From the NCBI GenBank assembly GCA_003478935.1, contig QUFP01000004.1, forward strand, positions 1 through 64,000: a stretch of 64,000 nt of DNA. The letters are read 5' to 3'. The DNA is from Firmicutes bacterium AF25-13AC. GTDB taxonomy: Bacteria; Bacillota; Clostridia; Lachnospirales; Lachnospiraceae. Position numbers and translations under genes: made by a program. A model generated the notes under the pieces. That model did not search any database, had not been told where the DNA came from, and saw only the letters and a list, made by a program, of their open reading frames with translations. Shown in pieces: positions 9,011 through 16,548 of the stretch (within the stretch, counting starts at the first letter, position 1; every line of letters starts with the position of its first letter).

Positions 9011-11266
9011 TCATAACTTCCAGATTTCTTCGTTATATTGTGCTATAGTACGGTCGGATGAGAAAAATCCTGCCTTTGCGATGTTGACTAGCATCTTCTT
9101 TGCCCATTTCTTTCTATCTGCGTAGTCATTAAGCACCTGCTCTTTGCGTGCTATATACTCTTTTAAGTCAAGGAGAGTCATAAACCAGTCTTTATTTATC
9201 AGTTCTTTATGAAGCTGTGTTAAGGTTTCTTCGTCTCCTGCTGCAAGCATTTGCTCACCGATAAGGAAATCGACTGCTGTATGGATGTCTTCGTCTTTTG
9301 TATAGTAATCTTTTGCACAATAATCTGCATTTTTATAATGTTCAATTACCTGCTCGCTGCTCTCTCCGAAGAAGTAAATATTATCTTCTCCGACAAGCTC
9401 TCCGATCTCTACGTTTGCGCCATCTCTTGTTCCTAATGTTACTGCACCGTTTAACATAAACTTCATGTTTCCTGTTCCTGATGCCTCCTTTGATGCTAAT
9501 GAGATCTGCTCGGAGATATCACATGCCGGTATAATTTTTGATGCCTTTGTTACGTTGTAGTTTTCCACCATTACTACGCGCAGATATGGGCTGACTTCTG
9601 GATCCTGCTCTGTGATCTGCTGTAAGCAAAGAATTGCATGAATGATATCCTTTGCGATTGTGTAGGCTGGTGCTGCTTTTGCGCCAAAGATCAGCGTTAC
9701 TGGCGTCTTAGGAAGCTTTCCATTCTTGATTTCAAGATATTTATGGATTGCCCAAAGTAAATTCATCTGCTGACGCTTATACTCATGAAGACGCTTTACC
9801 TGAATATCAAAAATAGAATTTTCATCAATAACAACACCCTGTGTATGCTTTAAATAGTCAGCAAGCTGGCGCTTTTTCTCCTTCTTGATCGCAAGAATGC
9901 TGTCTAATACGCTATCATCATTTTTAAATGAAAGCAGCTTCTCAAGCTCACAGGCATCCTTTTTAAAACCACTTCCAATCTTATTTTCAATTTCCTCTGA
10001 AAGCTCCTCATTACATGAAAGCAGCCAGCGGCGGAAGGTGATTCCGTTTGTCTTGTTGTTGAATTTCTCTGGATAAATTTTGTAAAAAGCATTAAGCTCT
10101 GAATTTTTCAAAATTTCAGTATGCAGGTAAGCAACACCATTTACACTGTGACCATAGTGGATATCCATATGTGCCATGTGAACGCGGTCATTCTCATCAA
10201 TAATCGCTACCTTCGGATCTGAATATTTTGCCTTTACACGCTTATCAAGCTCCTTGATGATCAAAACTAACTGCGGAACAACCTTCTCTAAATATGCAAG
10301 CGGCCACTTCTCAAGTGCCTCTGACAGAATTGTGTGGTTTGTGTATGCGCATACCTTTGTTACAAGTTCAACTGCCTCATCCATGGTAATGCCGCGCTCA
10401 AGAAGCAGACGGATCAGCTCAGGAATAACCATTGACGGATGAGTATCATTAATCTGAATAGCAGCATACTCATCTAAATCGGTCAGCTTACAGCCGCGTG
10501 CCGTACACTCATCTAAAATCAAGTGTGCTGCATTGCTTACCATAAAATACTGCTGGTAGATGCGAAGTAAGTTTCCTGCCTCATCACTGTCATCTGGATA
10601 TAAGAACAGTGTCAGATTCTTTGCGATATCTGTCTTGTCAAAGCTTATGGTACCGTCCTTAATAAGACTCTCATCTAAAGTATCAACATCAAACAGATAA
10701 AGCTTATTTGTGCGTCCCTCATAGCCTGTCACCTCAATGTCATACATGCGTGAGGTCACTGTCAGATCACCAAATGAAACTGGATAGCTTACATTAGTTT
10801 TGATCAGCCAGCTGTCTTTTTCAATCCACGGATTTGGTGTTTCCTTCTGGAAATTGTGATCAAACACCTGCTTAAACAGACCCATATGATAATTCAAGCC
10901 TACACCATCACCGTGCAGATTTAATGTTGCCATGGAATCCAAAAAACATGCTGCCAGGCGGCCAAGTCCACCGTTTCCAAGAGATGGTTCTGGCTCAATC
11001 TCTTCGATCTCACCAATATCCTTTCCTGCTGCTTCAAGCTCTTTTTTTACAGTCTTGTAAAGTCCAAGATTGATAAGGTTGTTTGATAACAGCTTTCCAA
11101 TCAAAAACTCTGCGGAAATGTAATATACCTTCTTCTTTCCAGCTTCGCTTTCCTTCTTTGCTGCCAGATCCTTTGTCATATCAAGCAGTGCGTAATAAAT
11201 CTCCTCATTGGTGCAGCCAGATAACGGCTTATTATATTTCTTTTCACAAATTTCATTTACCATCAT
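9011..11266 (-). CDS. glgP: Glycogen/maltodextrin phosphorylase
   Basis: Cleaves alpha-1,4-glucans with phosphate to release glucose 1-phosphate; family GT35, cytoplasmic, pyridoxal-phosphate dependent. About 751 residues from the ATG at 11266, close to the family norm; a longer reading would need a non-ATG start and lacks a better ribosome site. Visible family blocks: the N-terminal [34 protein letters not shown], and the C-terminal cofactor region [15 protein letters not shown] (cofactor lysine in GNMK) and TRDGANVEI. It sits between the sugar-importer regulon and a divergent AraC regulator, and would degrade imported maltodextrins or stored glycogen. It has its own terminator. Assignment of malP versus glgP cannot be settled from sequence alone. 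Confidence 0.95.
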   Translation of the reverse strand: MMVNEICEKKYNKPLSGCTNEEIYYALLDMTKDLAAKKESEAGKKKVYYISAEFLIGKLLSNNLINLGLYKTVKKELEAAGKDIGEIEEIEPEPSLGNGGLGRLAACFLDSMATLNLHGDGVGLNYHMGLFKQVFDHNFQKETPNPWIEKDSWLIKTNVSYPVSFGDLTVTSRMYDIEVTGYEGRTNKLYLFDVDTLDESLIKDGTISFDKTDIAKNLTLFLYPDDSDEAGNLLRIYQQYFMVSNAAHLILDECTARGCKLTDLDEYAAIQINDTHPSMVIPELIRLLLERGITMDEAVELVTKVCAYTNHTILSEALEKWPLAYLEKVVPQLVLIIKELDKRVKAKYSDPKVAIIDENDRVHMAHMDIHYGHSVNGVAYLHTEILKNSELNAFYKIYPEKFNNKTNGITFRRWLLSCNEELSEEIENKIGSGFKKDACELEKLLSFKNDDSVLDSILAIKKEKKRQLADYLKHTQGVVIDENSIFDIQVKRLHEYKRQQMNLLWAIHKYLEIKNGKLPKTPVTLIFGAKAAPAYTIAKDIIHAILCLQQITEQDPEVSPYLRVVMVENYNVTKASKIIPACDISEQISLASKEASGTGNMKFMLNGAVTLGTRDGANVEIGELVGEDNIYFFGESSEQVIEHYKNADYCAKDYYTKDEDIHTAVDFLIGEQMLAAGDEETLTQLHKELINKDWFMTLLDLKEYIARKEQVLNDYADRKKWAKKMLVNIAKAGFFSSDRTIAQYNEEIWKL

Positions 11267-11376
11267 TATTCTTAAAACTCCTTTCGTGAGTTGATGTATG
11301 CAGTTTACTGCTTTTTCTATCATTTTTCTTGCATTATACCGCCCTTTTATGGTACTATCCTATCATGATGATACCA

Positions 11377-11435
11377 GGGTCAAAAGCTACAACCACCGAT
11401 CGTGCTTGCACGATGAGGTGTTGAGCTTGGGACCC
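11377..11435. promoter_or_regulatory. Long nested inverted repeat in the glgP-araC divergent region
   Basis: A 59-base stretch that folds on itself: outer arms GGGTC..AAGC / GCTT..GACCC, a middle pairing of CAACCACC with GGTGTTG, and an inner perfect 7-bp stem ATCGTGC/GCACGAT with a 2-base loop. It lies between the divergent phosphorylase and AraC-type genes, 29 bases before the AraC start. It could be an extragenic palindrome, a leader hairpin or a regulator site; sequence alone does not decide. Confidence 0.4.
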
Positions 11436-11463
11436 GCTATCCAATCTTAAGGAGAGAGCCACA

Positions 11464-12042
11464 ATGCAGATACCTGAATACGAAAATTATCATGAAACAA
11501 AATCACACAGCACACCTGATTTTCCTTACAATGCGTATATTTGTTCTATTCCGCTTGATTTTGAGAAGGTGCCGCTTCACTGGCACGATGAGGTGGAAAT
11601 CATATATATTAAAAAGGGGCGTGGACGCGTCACATTAGATTTTACTTCTCTTTATGTAGAGGCAGGTGATATTATTATTGTCAGTCCTGGTCAGCTTCAT
11701 GCAATCGGCCCGGCTGAAGATTCTATGGAATATGAAAATATTATTTTTTCACTTGATCTTCTTTGTACTGGAAGCATGGATGCTCTAAGCAGTGAATTTT
11801 TTGAGCCTTTCTTGGCTGGTACCATTGGCTTTGAGCATCTTGTCTGCTGTGATGATGAACATTACCCTGCTCTCTCATCATGCCTAAATCATATTGACAG
11901 TATCAGCAGCAGTTTTCCAAAAGGCTACCGCCTTGCAATTAAGGGGCTCTTTTTACCTTCTTCTACACCATATTCACAAATTCCACCGATATTCCTGCTC
12001 CCAAAAACGACCCTCACATTGAACGACTCAAAAGTGTCCTAA
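11464..12042 (+). CDS. AraC-family regulator, N-terminal cupin part (frameshifted)
   Basis: Sugar-sensing cupin half of an AraC/XylS regulator of about 290 residues. The start ATG follows AAGGAGAG. The cupin signature HWHDEVEIIYIKKGRG and the second beta block YVEAGDIIIVSPGQLHAIG are intact. After residue about 162 the frame leaves the expected sequence. Restoring one T in the T run at 11950-11954 gives a reading through FFYTIFTNS into the DNA-binding half. Divergent from the phosphorylase gene, so it may regulate it. As sequenced the protein lacks its DNA-binding domain. Confidence 0.8.
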   Translation: MQIPEYENYHETKSHSTPDFPYNAYICSIPLDFEKVPLHWHDEVEIIYIKKGRGRVTLDFTSLYVEAGDIIIVSPGQLHAIGPAEDSMEYENIIFSLDLLCTGSMDALSSEFFEPFLAGTIGFEHLVCCDDEHYPALSSCLNHIDSISSSFPKGYRLAIKGLFLPSSTPYSQIPPIFLLPKTTLTLNDSKVS

Positions 12043-12062
12043 AATATATCGAAACAAACTAC

Positions 12063-12341
12063 ATGAGTACAATCTCCATTGATGAGATTTCTTCTGTTTC
12101 TGGTTTTTCTGCTTCTCATTTTATGCGTTTTTTCAAATCTGCAATGGGTACCTCTTTTACTTCATATCTTTCCTCGTACCGTCTTTCAATGGCAGCGCGT
12201 CTTCTCTTGCTGACAAATGACTCTATTTTAGATATTGCTCTCTCCTGCGGCTATGAGAATCTTTCTTATTTTAACCGTTCATTTAAAAAACGATACAAAA
12301 AGACCCCCAGCGAATACCGCCGAGGGTCTGATAAAATATAA
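12063..12341 (+). CDS. AraC-family regulator, C-terminal DNA-binding part (frameshifted)
   Basis: 92 residues holding both helix-turn-helix units of the AraC domain (ISIDEISSVSGFSASHFMRFFKSAMG and ILDIALSCGYENLSYFNRSFKKRYKKTPSEYR). The ATG here is internal to the original gene; the reading frame is open upstream to about 11946 (ERLKSVLKYIETNYM precedes it). No ribosome site stands at this ATG, so without the frame correction it would not be made. It is the last host gene before the prophage on this side. Confidence 0.78.
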   Translation: MSTISIDEISSVSGFSASHFMRFFKSAMGTSFTSYLSSYRLSMAARLLLLTNDSILDIALSCGYENLSYFNRSFKKRYKKTPSEYRRGSDKI

Positions 12342-12450
12342 AGATTTGCTCGTTTGATTAAAAATTCGCACAAGAAAACTCGTTACTTTAGTTTTGTATT
12401 TTTGCTCTTTGTGTTTAAAACTATGCACTCACTCGCTAATCTTATTTCCT

Positions 12451-12458
12451 GTTAAAAT
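12451..12458 (+). other. Candidate attL core of the prophage
   Basis: The 8-mer GTTAAAAT recurs in the same orientation at 51367-51374, overlapping the stop codon of the serine recombinase. The two copies would bracket a prophage of about 38.9 kb inserted between convergent host genes. A nearby inverted repeat (TAGGTAAG/CTTACCTA, 12472-12502) could be a recombinase arm site. Eight AT-rich bases can match by chance, so this is tentative. The remaining bases between 12342 and 12537 hold no gene. Confidence 0.3.
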
Positions 12459-12537
12459 CTTTTAGGTAAGTAATACACAACTATCCTTACCTATATAATA
12501 TATCAATATTTGCTTTACTTTTCAACCTGCTATCTAG

Positions 12538-12572
12538 CAAAGAGATGTCCCCTGGGGGGCATCTCTTTTATT
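12538..12572 (-). terminator. Terminator at the end of the phage lysis genes
   Basis: Strong hairpin (AAAGAGATG arm, a wobble, then a C/G stem) just past the endolysin stop. Read on the minus strand it has only three T residues after it. On the plus strand it is followed by TTTTATTT, so it may also block transcription entering the prophage from the host AraC side. Confidence 0.7.
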
Positions 12573-12996
12573 TGCTGCAAAAATCCAATGCGATCCAACC
12601 AGCTCCACTCTTGAGCTTGCCCCAACGCTTAGCACCCTTACCGGATGCCTCCTCTACGATTGTCAGGGACATTGCCTCGCGGATCTGACCTGTGATTGGT
12701 GCATTAGTGCTTGGCCACTCACGAATGTTCAAGGCTTTGTCCGGGATGCTTTCTGGTTCCACTTTTACCATATACGGCTTAGTTACAACTGCATAATTGA
12801 GTCCGAATCCTTGCTGGATACCCGCAACGATTGCACTTGCAATTTTGGTCTTGTTGGCCAGATACCAGCTCACATCATCCCAGTCCGTGATAAAGCAAGT
12901 TTCCAGCACAGCATGTGATACGCCCTGAGCGCGGATGCGACTCTGCACCAGCAGGCCGGAAGGCACTGGCGTTGACTGACCACTACGCCGTCCCAT
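12568..12996 (-). CDS. Endolysin, C-terminal part with SH3 wall-binding domain (frameshifted)
   Basis: This frame carries the end of the amidase catalytic domain (PSGLLVQSRIRAQGVSHAVLETCFITD, with the expected Glu in LETCF) and a C-terminal bacterial SH3 domain (LNIREWPSTNAPITGQI ... GAGWIALDF) for cell-wall binding. It overlaps the N-terminal fragment by 127 bases. A single missing base near 12975, between the codons for WDGVV and STPVPSG, explains the break. The joined protein would be about 400 residues. There is no ribosome site at the ATG of this fragment. Confidence 0.8.
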   Translation of the reverse strand: MGRRSGQSTPVPSGLLVQSRIRAQGVSHAVLETCFITDWDDVSWYLANKTKIASAIVAGIQQGFGLNYAVVTKPYMVKVEPESIPDKALNIREWPSTNAPITGQIREAMSLTIVEEASGKGAKRWGKLKSGAGWIALDFCSK

Positions 12997-13787
12997 GCCT
13001 GACGGTTACCCAGTGAGTACAGGTTGGATAAGATCGCATCCTCCACAGAATGACCTGTTTCGGACTCGTCGATGTACACCATACTGCCTTTTAGCTGTCC
13101 ATCACCAACCTGATCAGACGTGGCGCTGGCGTTAAAGTGTACCTCCAGAACATAATCGTAGCTAGAAACATCGTACTGACCACCCGCCTTAAAATAGGAG
13201 TAGTGGTTTCTATCAGGTGCGATGTCGCATCCTACTCCTGCTCGATCAGCAGCTGTCTTGATCAGGTCTCTTAGCTCTCTAGCCAAGTCTGCCTCCTGAT
13301 ACCCACAGCCTACCGCTCCCGGGTCCCAGCTGCCATCCTGATTGCGTCCATGTCCTGCCATGACCAACATTCGGAACATCTTCTTTTCCTCCTTTTTGCC
13401 AAAATAGAAATGACCCCATCTTGTGCTAACAGAGTCGCTGCCTAAGTAATCATAGTTCTTATATAGATCTGCAAGCTTTCCTTTGTCGGGGTTTCCTGCT
13501 CCGTCAGAGTACTTGGCGAAGCTTCTAAACTGCAAAATCTTTGCGTCTGGAAAGCGTCGCTTGCCCTCCTCAAATACTGCTTTCGCTGCATCAAGGCAAG
13601 CTGTGTCGTACTGGTCTGATGGAGCTGTAAAGGCCGACTTTAAGCAACTGTCTAAGTCCTTATAGCTTGATAGTAGGTCGTGGATACACTGAGCAATGGC
13701 CAGTAAGGCTAAATCATTTTTGCCCGAGAAAATTCCACCTTCAGCATAGATTACTTTTGCAATTTTTTTCAATTCTGTATCTGTCAT
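12870..13787 (-). CDS. Endolysin, N-terminal part: hydrolase-like domain plus amidase (frameshifted)
   Basis: Degrades peptidoglycan for host lysis. Residues 1-130 resemble a SleB-type cell-wall hydrolase domain (ELKKIAKVIYAEGG, SDQYDTACLDAAKAVFEEGK, GHFYFG). From about residue 137 an N-acetylmuramoyl-L-alanine amidase (Amidase_3) domain starts, with zinc ligands visible in MAGHGRNQDG...DPGAVG, QEADLARELRDLI and LEVHFNAS. The reading frame is lost near residue 270. Inside the gene, an AAGGAGG followed 8 bases later by ATG (13379) could start a free amidase without the first domain. It lies directly after the holin gene, as in most lysis cassettes. Confidence 0.85.
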   Translation of the reverse strand: MTDTELKKIAKVIYAEGGIFSGKNDLALLAIAQCIHDLLSSYKDLDSCLKSAFTAPSDQYDTACLDAAKAVFEEGKRRFPDAKILQFRSFAKYSDGAGNPDKGKLADLYKNYDYLGSDSVSTRWGHFYFGKKEEKKMFRMLVMAGHGRNQDGSWDPGAVGCGYQEADLARELRDLIKTAADRAGVGCDIAPDRNHYSYFKAGGQYDVSSYDYVLEVHFNASATSDQVGDGQLKGSMVYIDESETGHSVEDAILSNLYSLGNRQAWDGVVVSQRQCLPACWCRVASALRAYHMLCWKLALSRTGMM

Positions 13788-13841
13788 CTGTTTCCTTTCT
13801 TGCGCTGGTGCAAAAACAGGAGGGCCGAAGCCCTCCCTTGA

Positions 13842-14306
13842 TTATTCCTTGTCCTTATCTGTTGTCACCTTATCAGCCGTCTGACTCTTAATGTTCTTGA
13901 CGAGCGGCTCCAGAAACGGCGGCATGGCGATGCCGATGTCTTTCAAATTTTCTAGGATCGAAAGAATCTCATTACAGATGATCCAGCACGCTACTACACA
14001 CGCGACTAAAAAAGACCCCGGTAAGGTGATGCCAATCGTTCCGGAAGCGTATAAGATTAACTCGTCGATGATTGCGCCAACCGCCACTAAAAGCCACATA
14101 CACACCTTTTTCCAGATTCCTCTCATACTTTTGTATGAGTTGATATCCTCCGAGCGCTTTGGCGCTGCAATCAAGCCAGTTGCATAATCAATTATATTAG
14201 TCCCCACCATCAGTAAGATCGGAATTGCAAGTACCCCAAAAAGCGATGTTAGCAGGCTAAAAGTCATTGTAAAAAATCCCTTGATATAATTCACATTCTT
14301 GTCCAT
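13842..14306 (-). CDS. Phage holin, toxin-secretion/lysis (TcdE) type
   Basis: Forms membrane holes so that the endolysin reaches the wall. 154 residues from the ATG at 14306, preceded by GGAGAGGAG. Three or four hydrophobic segments (about 10-38, 70-92, 95-125) with the family signature DYATGLIAA and SYKSMRGIWKKV. Charged C-terminus (KVTTDKDKE). It lies directly before the amidase gene. Upstream in-phase codons belong to other small genes, so the shorter start was chosen. Confidence 0.9.
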   Translation of the reverse strand: MDKNVNYIKGFFTMTFSLLTSLFGVLAIPILLMVGTNIIDYATGLIAAPKRSEDINSYKSMRGIWKKVCMWLLVAVGAIIDELILYASGTIGITLPGSFLVACVVACWIICNEILSILENLKDIGIAMPPFLEPLVKNIKSQTADKVTTDKDKE

Positions 14307-14308
14307 CT

Positions 14309-14440
14309 CTACTCCTCTCCGTATGGTCTGGATGCCGCTTCCGCAGCATCCATTCTCTCCTGCACTTTGTCTGGCACTTCCAGGCCAGATGCTTTTATGT
14401 ACAGGATCAGATCGTATATGATCGACCATAGCATTCTCAT
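14309..14440 (-). CDS. Small phage protein upstream of holin
   Basis: 43-residue open frame (starts MRMLWSIIYDLILYIKAS, ends SRPYGEE) that fills the gap between two phage genes exactly. Its stop overlaps the spacer to the holin start and it begins 15 bases after the preceding gene. A hydrophobic N-terminal half and charged tail suggest a small membrane-associated protein; a role beside the holin is possible but unproven. The ribosome site is weak, so translation would depend on coupling. Confidence 0.5.
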   Translation of the reverse strand: MRMLWSIIYDLILYIKASGLEVPDKVQERMDAAEAASRPYGEE

Positions 14441-14454
14441 GATCTGCAGCTCGG

Positions 14455-14622
14455 TCACTCTTCCTTAGCCTCTTTCTTTGGCTCCTCCTCTGGTTCTCCC
14501 TCCGGATCATCAAGGCCAGAGTCGATCAAAATTCTGCGTACCTCCTTCTTAAGTAATCTCGGTACCTGTTCATAAGTTTTTCTTCCGTTGATAATTTCCT
14601 GTGCCCATAACATAGCCATCAT
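14455..14622 (-). CDS. CD1375/XkdX-like small phage protein
   Basis: 55 residues from the ATG at 14622, 7 bases after GGAGG. The short form MAMLWAQEIINGRKTYEQVP...KKEVRRIL followed by an acidic/basic tail is the pattern of the small CD1375-like (XkdX-type) proteins found between tail-fibre genes and holins in clostridial phages. Function unknown. The upstream in-phase codons lack a ribosome site. Confidence 0.75.
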   Translation of the reverse strand: MMAMLWAQEIINGRKTYEQVPRLLKKEVRRILIDSGLDDPEGEPEEEPKKEAKEE

Positions 14623-14651
14623 TTCTTGTCCTCCTATACTGTGTCTTATGA

Positions 14652-14990
14652 TCACTGATATACTGTCTCCGACATCTCCAGCAGGCAGTCTGTCAGCATC
14701 TGGATCTGTGTCTGCTGCTCCTCGATCTTCTCCTCAAGCAGCTCTGTCGGGGTCTTTTCTTTCTGCGGGATGTAATCCAGATATTTCTCCGGGGATGCGC
14801 GAACCGTCTCCTCGTCCAACTCACCCTCCTGAATCCAGATCTGATTGCAGTCGTACTCATATACAGTCTGCTTGGTTTCTCCCATTTCCTCTTCTGTCTC
14901 TGTTTCGTTTAAACAGATCGTTACGAAGATCTTTTTTTCAACCGGCTGCCAGAAGACAGCTGGCTGCTGTTCTGTGAATTTTGCTTTCAC
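14652..14990 (-). CDS. Phage protein, XkdW-like position
   Basis: 112 residues, GTG start after AAGGTGG. N-terminal beta-type region (FTEQQPAVFWQPVEKKIFVTICLNE), then an acidic region and a C-terminal coiled coil (ELLEEKIEEQQTQIQMLTDCLLEM). It sits where PBSX-like phages carry xkdW, between fibre and xkdX-like genes. It overlaps the reverse transcriptase gene by 53 bases in a different frame. Function unknown; it does not look like the DGR accessory protein Avd. Confidence 0.65.
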   Translation of the reverse strand: MKAKFTEQQPAVFWQPVEKKIFVTICLNETETEEEMGETKQTVYEYDCNQIWIQEGELDEETVRASPEKYLDYIPQKEKTPTELLEEKIEEQQTQIQMLTDCLLEMSETVYQ

Positions 14991-16197
14991 TCGATACCAC
15001 CTTTCTGCAGATCCGAAAGATCTGCGCCATATTATACTTGCGCCTTACATATATCGAATCGGTATTTTTGAACCAGCCATAACGGGATATGCAGCTCTGT
15101 GCGATTTTTAGTGGCACAGGAAGTCCTTTGCACATGTATCCCCACGCTTTTGCGAATGCGCGGCGACCCTTGATGAAGATCTTTCTTCTCATCTCTGTAT
15201 GGTCGCGGTAAATTTTAAATCCCATCATATCAACCGGAGATCCGCGGCGTGTTGCCTTGTCTTTTTCGCGGTACGTCTTATACTTCTCGTCCGTCTTGAT
15301 CTTGTAGTCCACTCGGAAAAGCACTTGGTTGGGCTTGATCGTGATCGCGTACTCTTTTGCCAAGAACTTAATTAGCGACCGGGCGGCCATTTTAACGTCC
15401 GCCTCCCGTGAGCCAAAGATCTGTATGTCATCCATGTAGAAGATAGCGAAGTATGCAAGCTTACGCGTCTCTACAGTTCCGTCTCTGTGCTTTCGGGTCT
15501 TGTGCAAAGATAAGACGTAATGGTATGCTCTAGCTAAGTAATAATTGCACAAGAACTGTGACAAGCCGGACCCAATATTTAGTCCCTGCTTGTAAGTGTC
15601 AAGCAGGAAAAATACCAGATAGAGCAGCGTCGGGTTCTTTACATCGTGTATCAGCATTCTTTTCAGCCGCCTTGTGTCAACTGACTGATAACAGTGTCGC
15701 GCATCTCCTTTCCAAGCATATCTCGTCTTGGCAGATTTCTTTCTCATCCAGTACTCAATAGTTTCTTTTCCGCTGAGCTGGCCTTTCCCTTTTATGGACG
15801 CGTATTGGTGATAGCCAAGTTTGCGTTTCCACAGTTCTGCAAGTCCTTCTCTTGCGATCTCGTCTAGGATCAGCTGTTTAACGCACTCCTTACCTATTTC
15901 TCGCGTCTTTTCGGACGCTGGATCATATCTCTCGCTATACTGGATCGGTTCTACCGATAGGCACCTATTTTGTATCTCGTATCGGATCGCCTCCGCGGCT
16001 GTTTCTATTAGTCCAGTCGTGTACTGGCGATCCGATGCGAGGATATCTTTTAGTATTGGTTTAGGGGTGTTCGGTGCGTACCCCTTAAAGTACTTTAGTA
16101 CATCGTTTCGTTTCCATTTCTCATGCAACGCTTCTTGCATTGCGTGTTCGATGAATCCAGGTTTTAGTATATCTGTATTTTTACAACATTTCTTCAA
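14938..16197 (-). CDS. Diversity-generating retroelement reverse transcriptase
   Basis: Copies the template RNA into mutated cDNA that replaces the variable repeat in the tail-fibre gene. 419 residues. Reverse transcriptase motifs: KGDARHCYQSVD with Asp165, IGSGLSQ at 208-214 (the IGxxxSQ form typical of DGR and related enzymes), FYMDDIQIFG with catalytic Asp256/257, and DMMGFKI near 325. There is no maturase domain and no endonuclease domain. The start appears to be TTG, 8 bases after AAAGGA; the first ATG would be at codon 20. The N-terminal 140 residues are longer than in minimal DGR enzymes. The template repeat lies 170 bases upstream and the target gene just before that. No Avd gene is evident nearby. 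Confidence 0.93.
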   Translation of the reverse strand: MKKCCKNTDILKPGFIEHAMQEALHEKWKRNDVLKYFKGYAPNTPKPILKDILASDRQYTTGLIETAAEAIRYEIQNRCLSVEPIQYSERYDPASEKTREIGKECVKQLILDEIAREGLAELWKRKLGYHQYASIKGKGQLSGKETIEYWMRKKSAKTRYAWKGDARHCYQSVDTRRLKRMLIHDVKNPTLLYLVFFLLDTYKQGLNIGSGLSQFLCNYYLARAYHYVLSLHKTRKHRDGTVETRKLAYFAIFYMDDIQIFGSREADVKMAARSLIKFLAKEYAITIKPNQVLFRVDYKIKTDEKYKTYREKDKATRRGSPVDMMGFKIYRDHTEMRRKIFIKGRRAFAKAWGYMCKGLPVPLKIAQSCISRYGWFKNTDSIYVRRKYNMAQIFRICRKVVSSESKIHRTAASCLLAAG

Positions 16198-16246
16198 AAG
16201 GCTTTCCTTTCTGCGCTTCAGGGGCTTTCGGTTGTCTACTAGCCCC

Positions 16247-16332
16247 GTCTGACGGCGCTCCCGTCAGACCCCCTTTGCAGGGGTGGCCTTTCATCGCGTA
16301 TTTTAGTTTCCCAGGTGAAGGCCTCTTCGGCC
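16247..16332 (-). ncRNA. Structured 3' flank of the DGR template RNA
   Basis: Between the template repeat and the reverse transcriptase gene, three hairpins follow in a row on the minus strand: GGCC/GGCC around 5 bases (16320-16332), CCCC/GGGG (16270-16283), and a perfect 9-bp stem GTCTGACGG/CCGTCAGAC with a 5-base loop (16247-16269). DGR template RNAs are known to need a structured region just past the template for priming and accessory-protein binding. This stretch matches that position; function here is inferred. Confidence 0.5.
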
Positions 16333-16368
16333 GGTTTATAGGACACGTTTTTGTTTTTTTGTTTCGCA

Positions 16369-16483
16369 GAAATTGTCCCCAGGATGTTCCACCACGTGTT
16401 CGACAGGCCATTGTTCGCATTCACGTAGGCGGGGCCAGCGATCCCGCCGTTGTTCAGATTACCACGCAGCAGCAGCTCCCGGG
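16369..16483 (-). repeat. DGR template repeat (TR)
   Basis: 115 bases that match 16583-16697 with 14 differences and no gaps. On the coding (minus) strand 13 of the 14 differences are at adenines of this copy; the exception is a T-to-C change at 16441. This copy holds 24 adenines in that strand, many in AAC/AAT codons (reading NANNGLSNTWWN), the hallmark of DGR templates because mutated Asn codons avoid stops. It is non-coding here: reading frames across it do not resemble a gene. It lies between the target gene and the reverse transcriptase. Confidence 0.95.
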
Positions 16484-16526
16484 TCCTATAAACCCCTATA
16501 GTATTAAAATTTTCAAAAATTTATTT

Positions 16527-16542
16527 GAGGGGACAGCCCCTC
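16527..16542. promoter_or_regulatory. Hairpin just downstream of the variable repeat
   Basis: Perfect 6-bp stem GAGGGG/CCCCTC with a 4-base loop, 7 bases past the fibre-gene stop and about 40 bases past the end of the variable repeat. In phage BPP-1 a hairpin/cruciform near the end of the variable repeat is required for DGR homing. This one is in a similar place but further away and with a different loop, and it may instead be a weak terminator. Confidence 0.4.
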
Positions 16543-16548
16543 TGGCGC

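Noticed and set aside
14938..16197. Reverse transcriptase as a group II intron or retron
   Set aside because: No maturase or endonuclease domain, no intron ends and no msr/msd region; the adenine-biased repeat pair fits a DGR.
16181..16424. Open frames across the template repeat
   Set aside because: They read through the non-coding template and hairpins, have no ribosome site, and their sequence only mirrors the fibre C-terminus.
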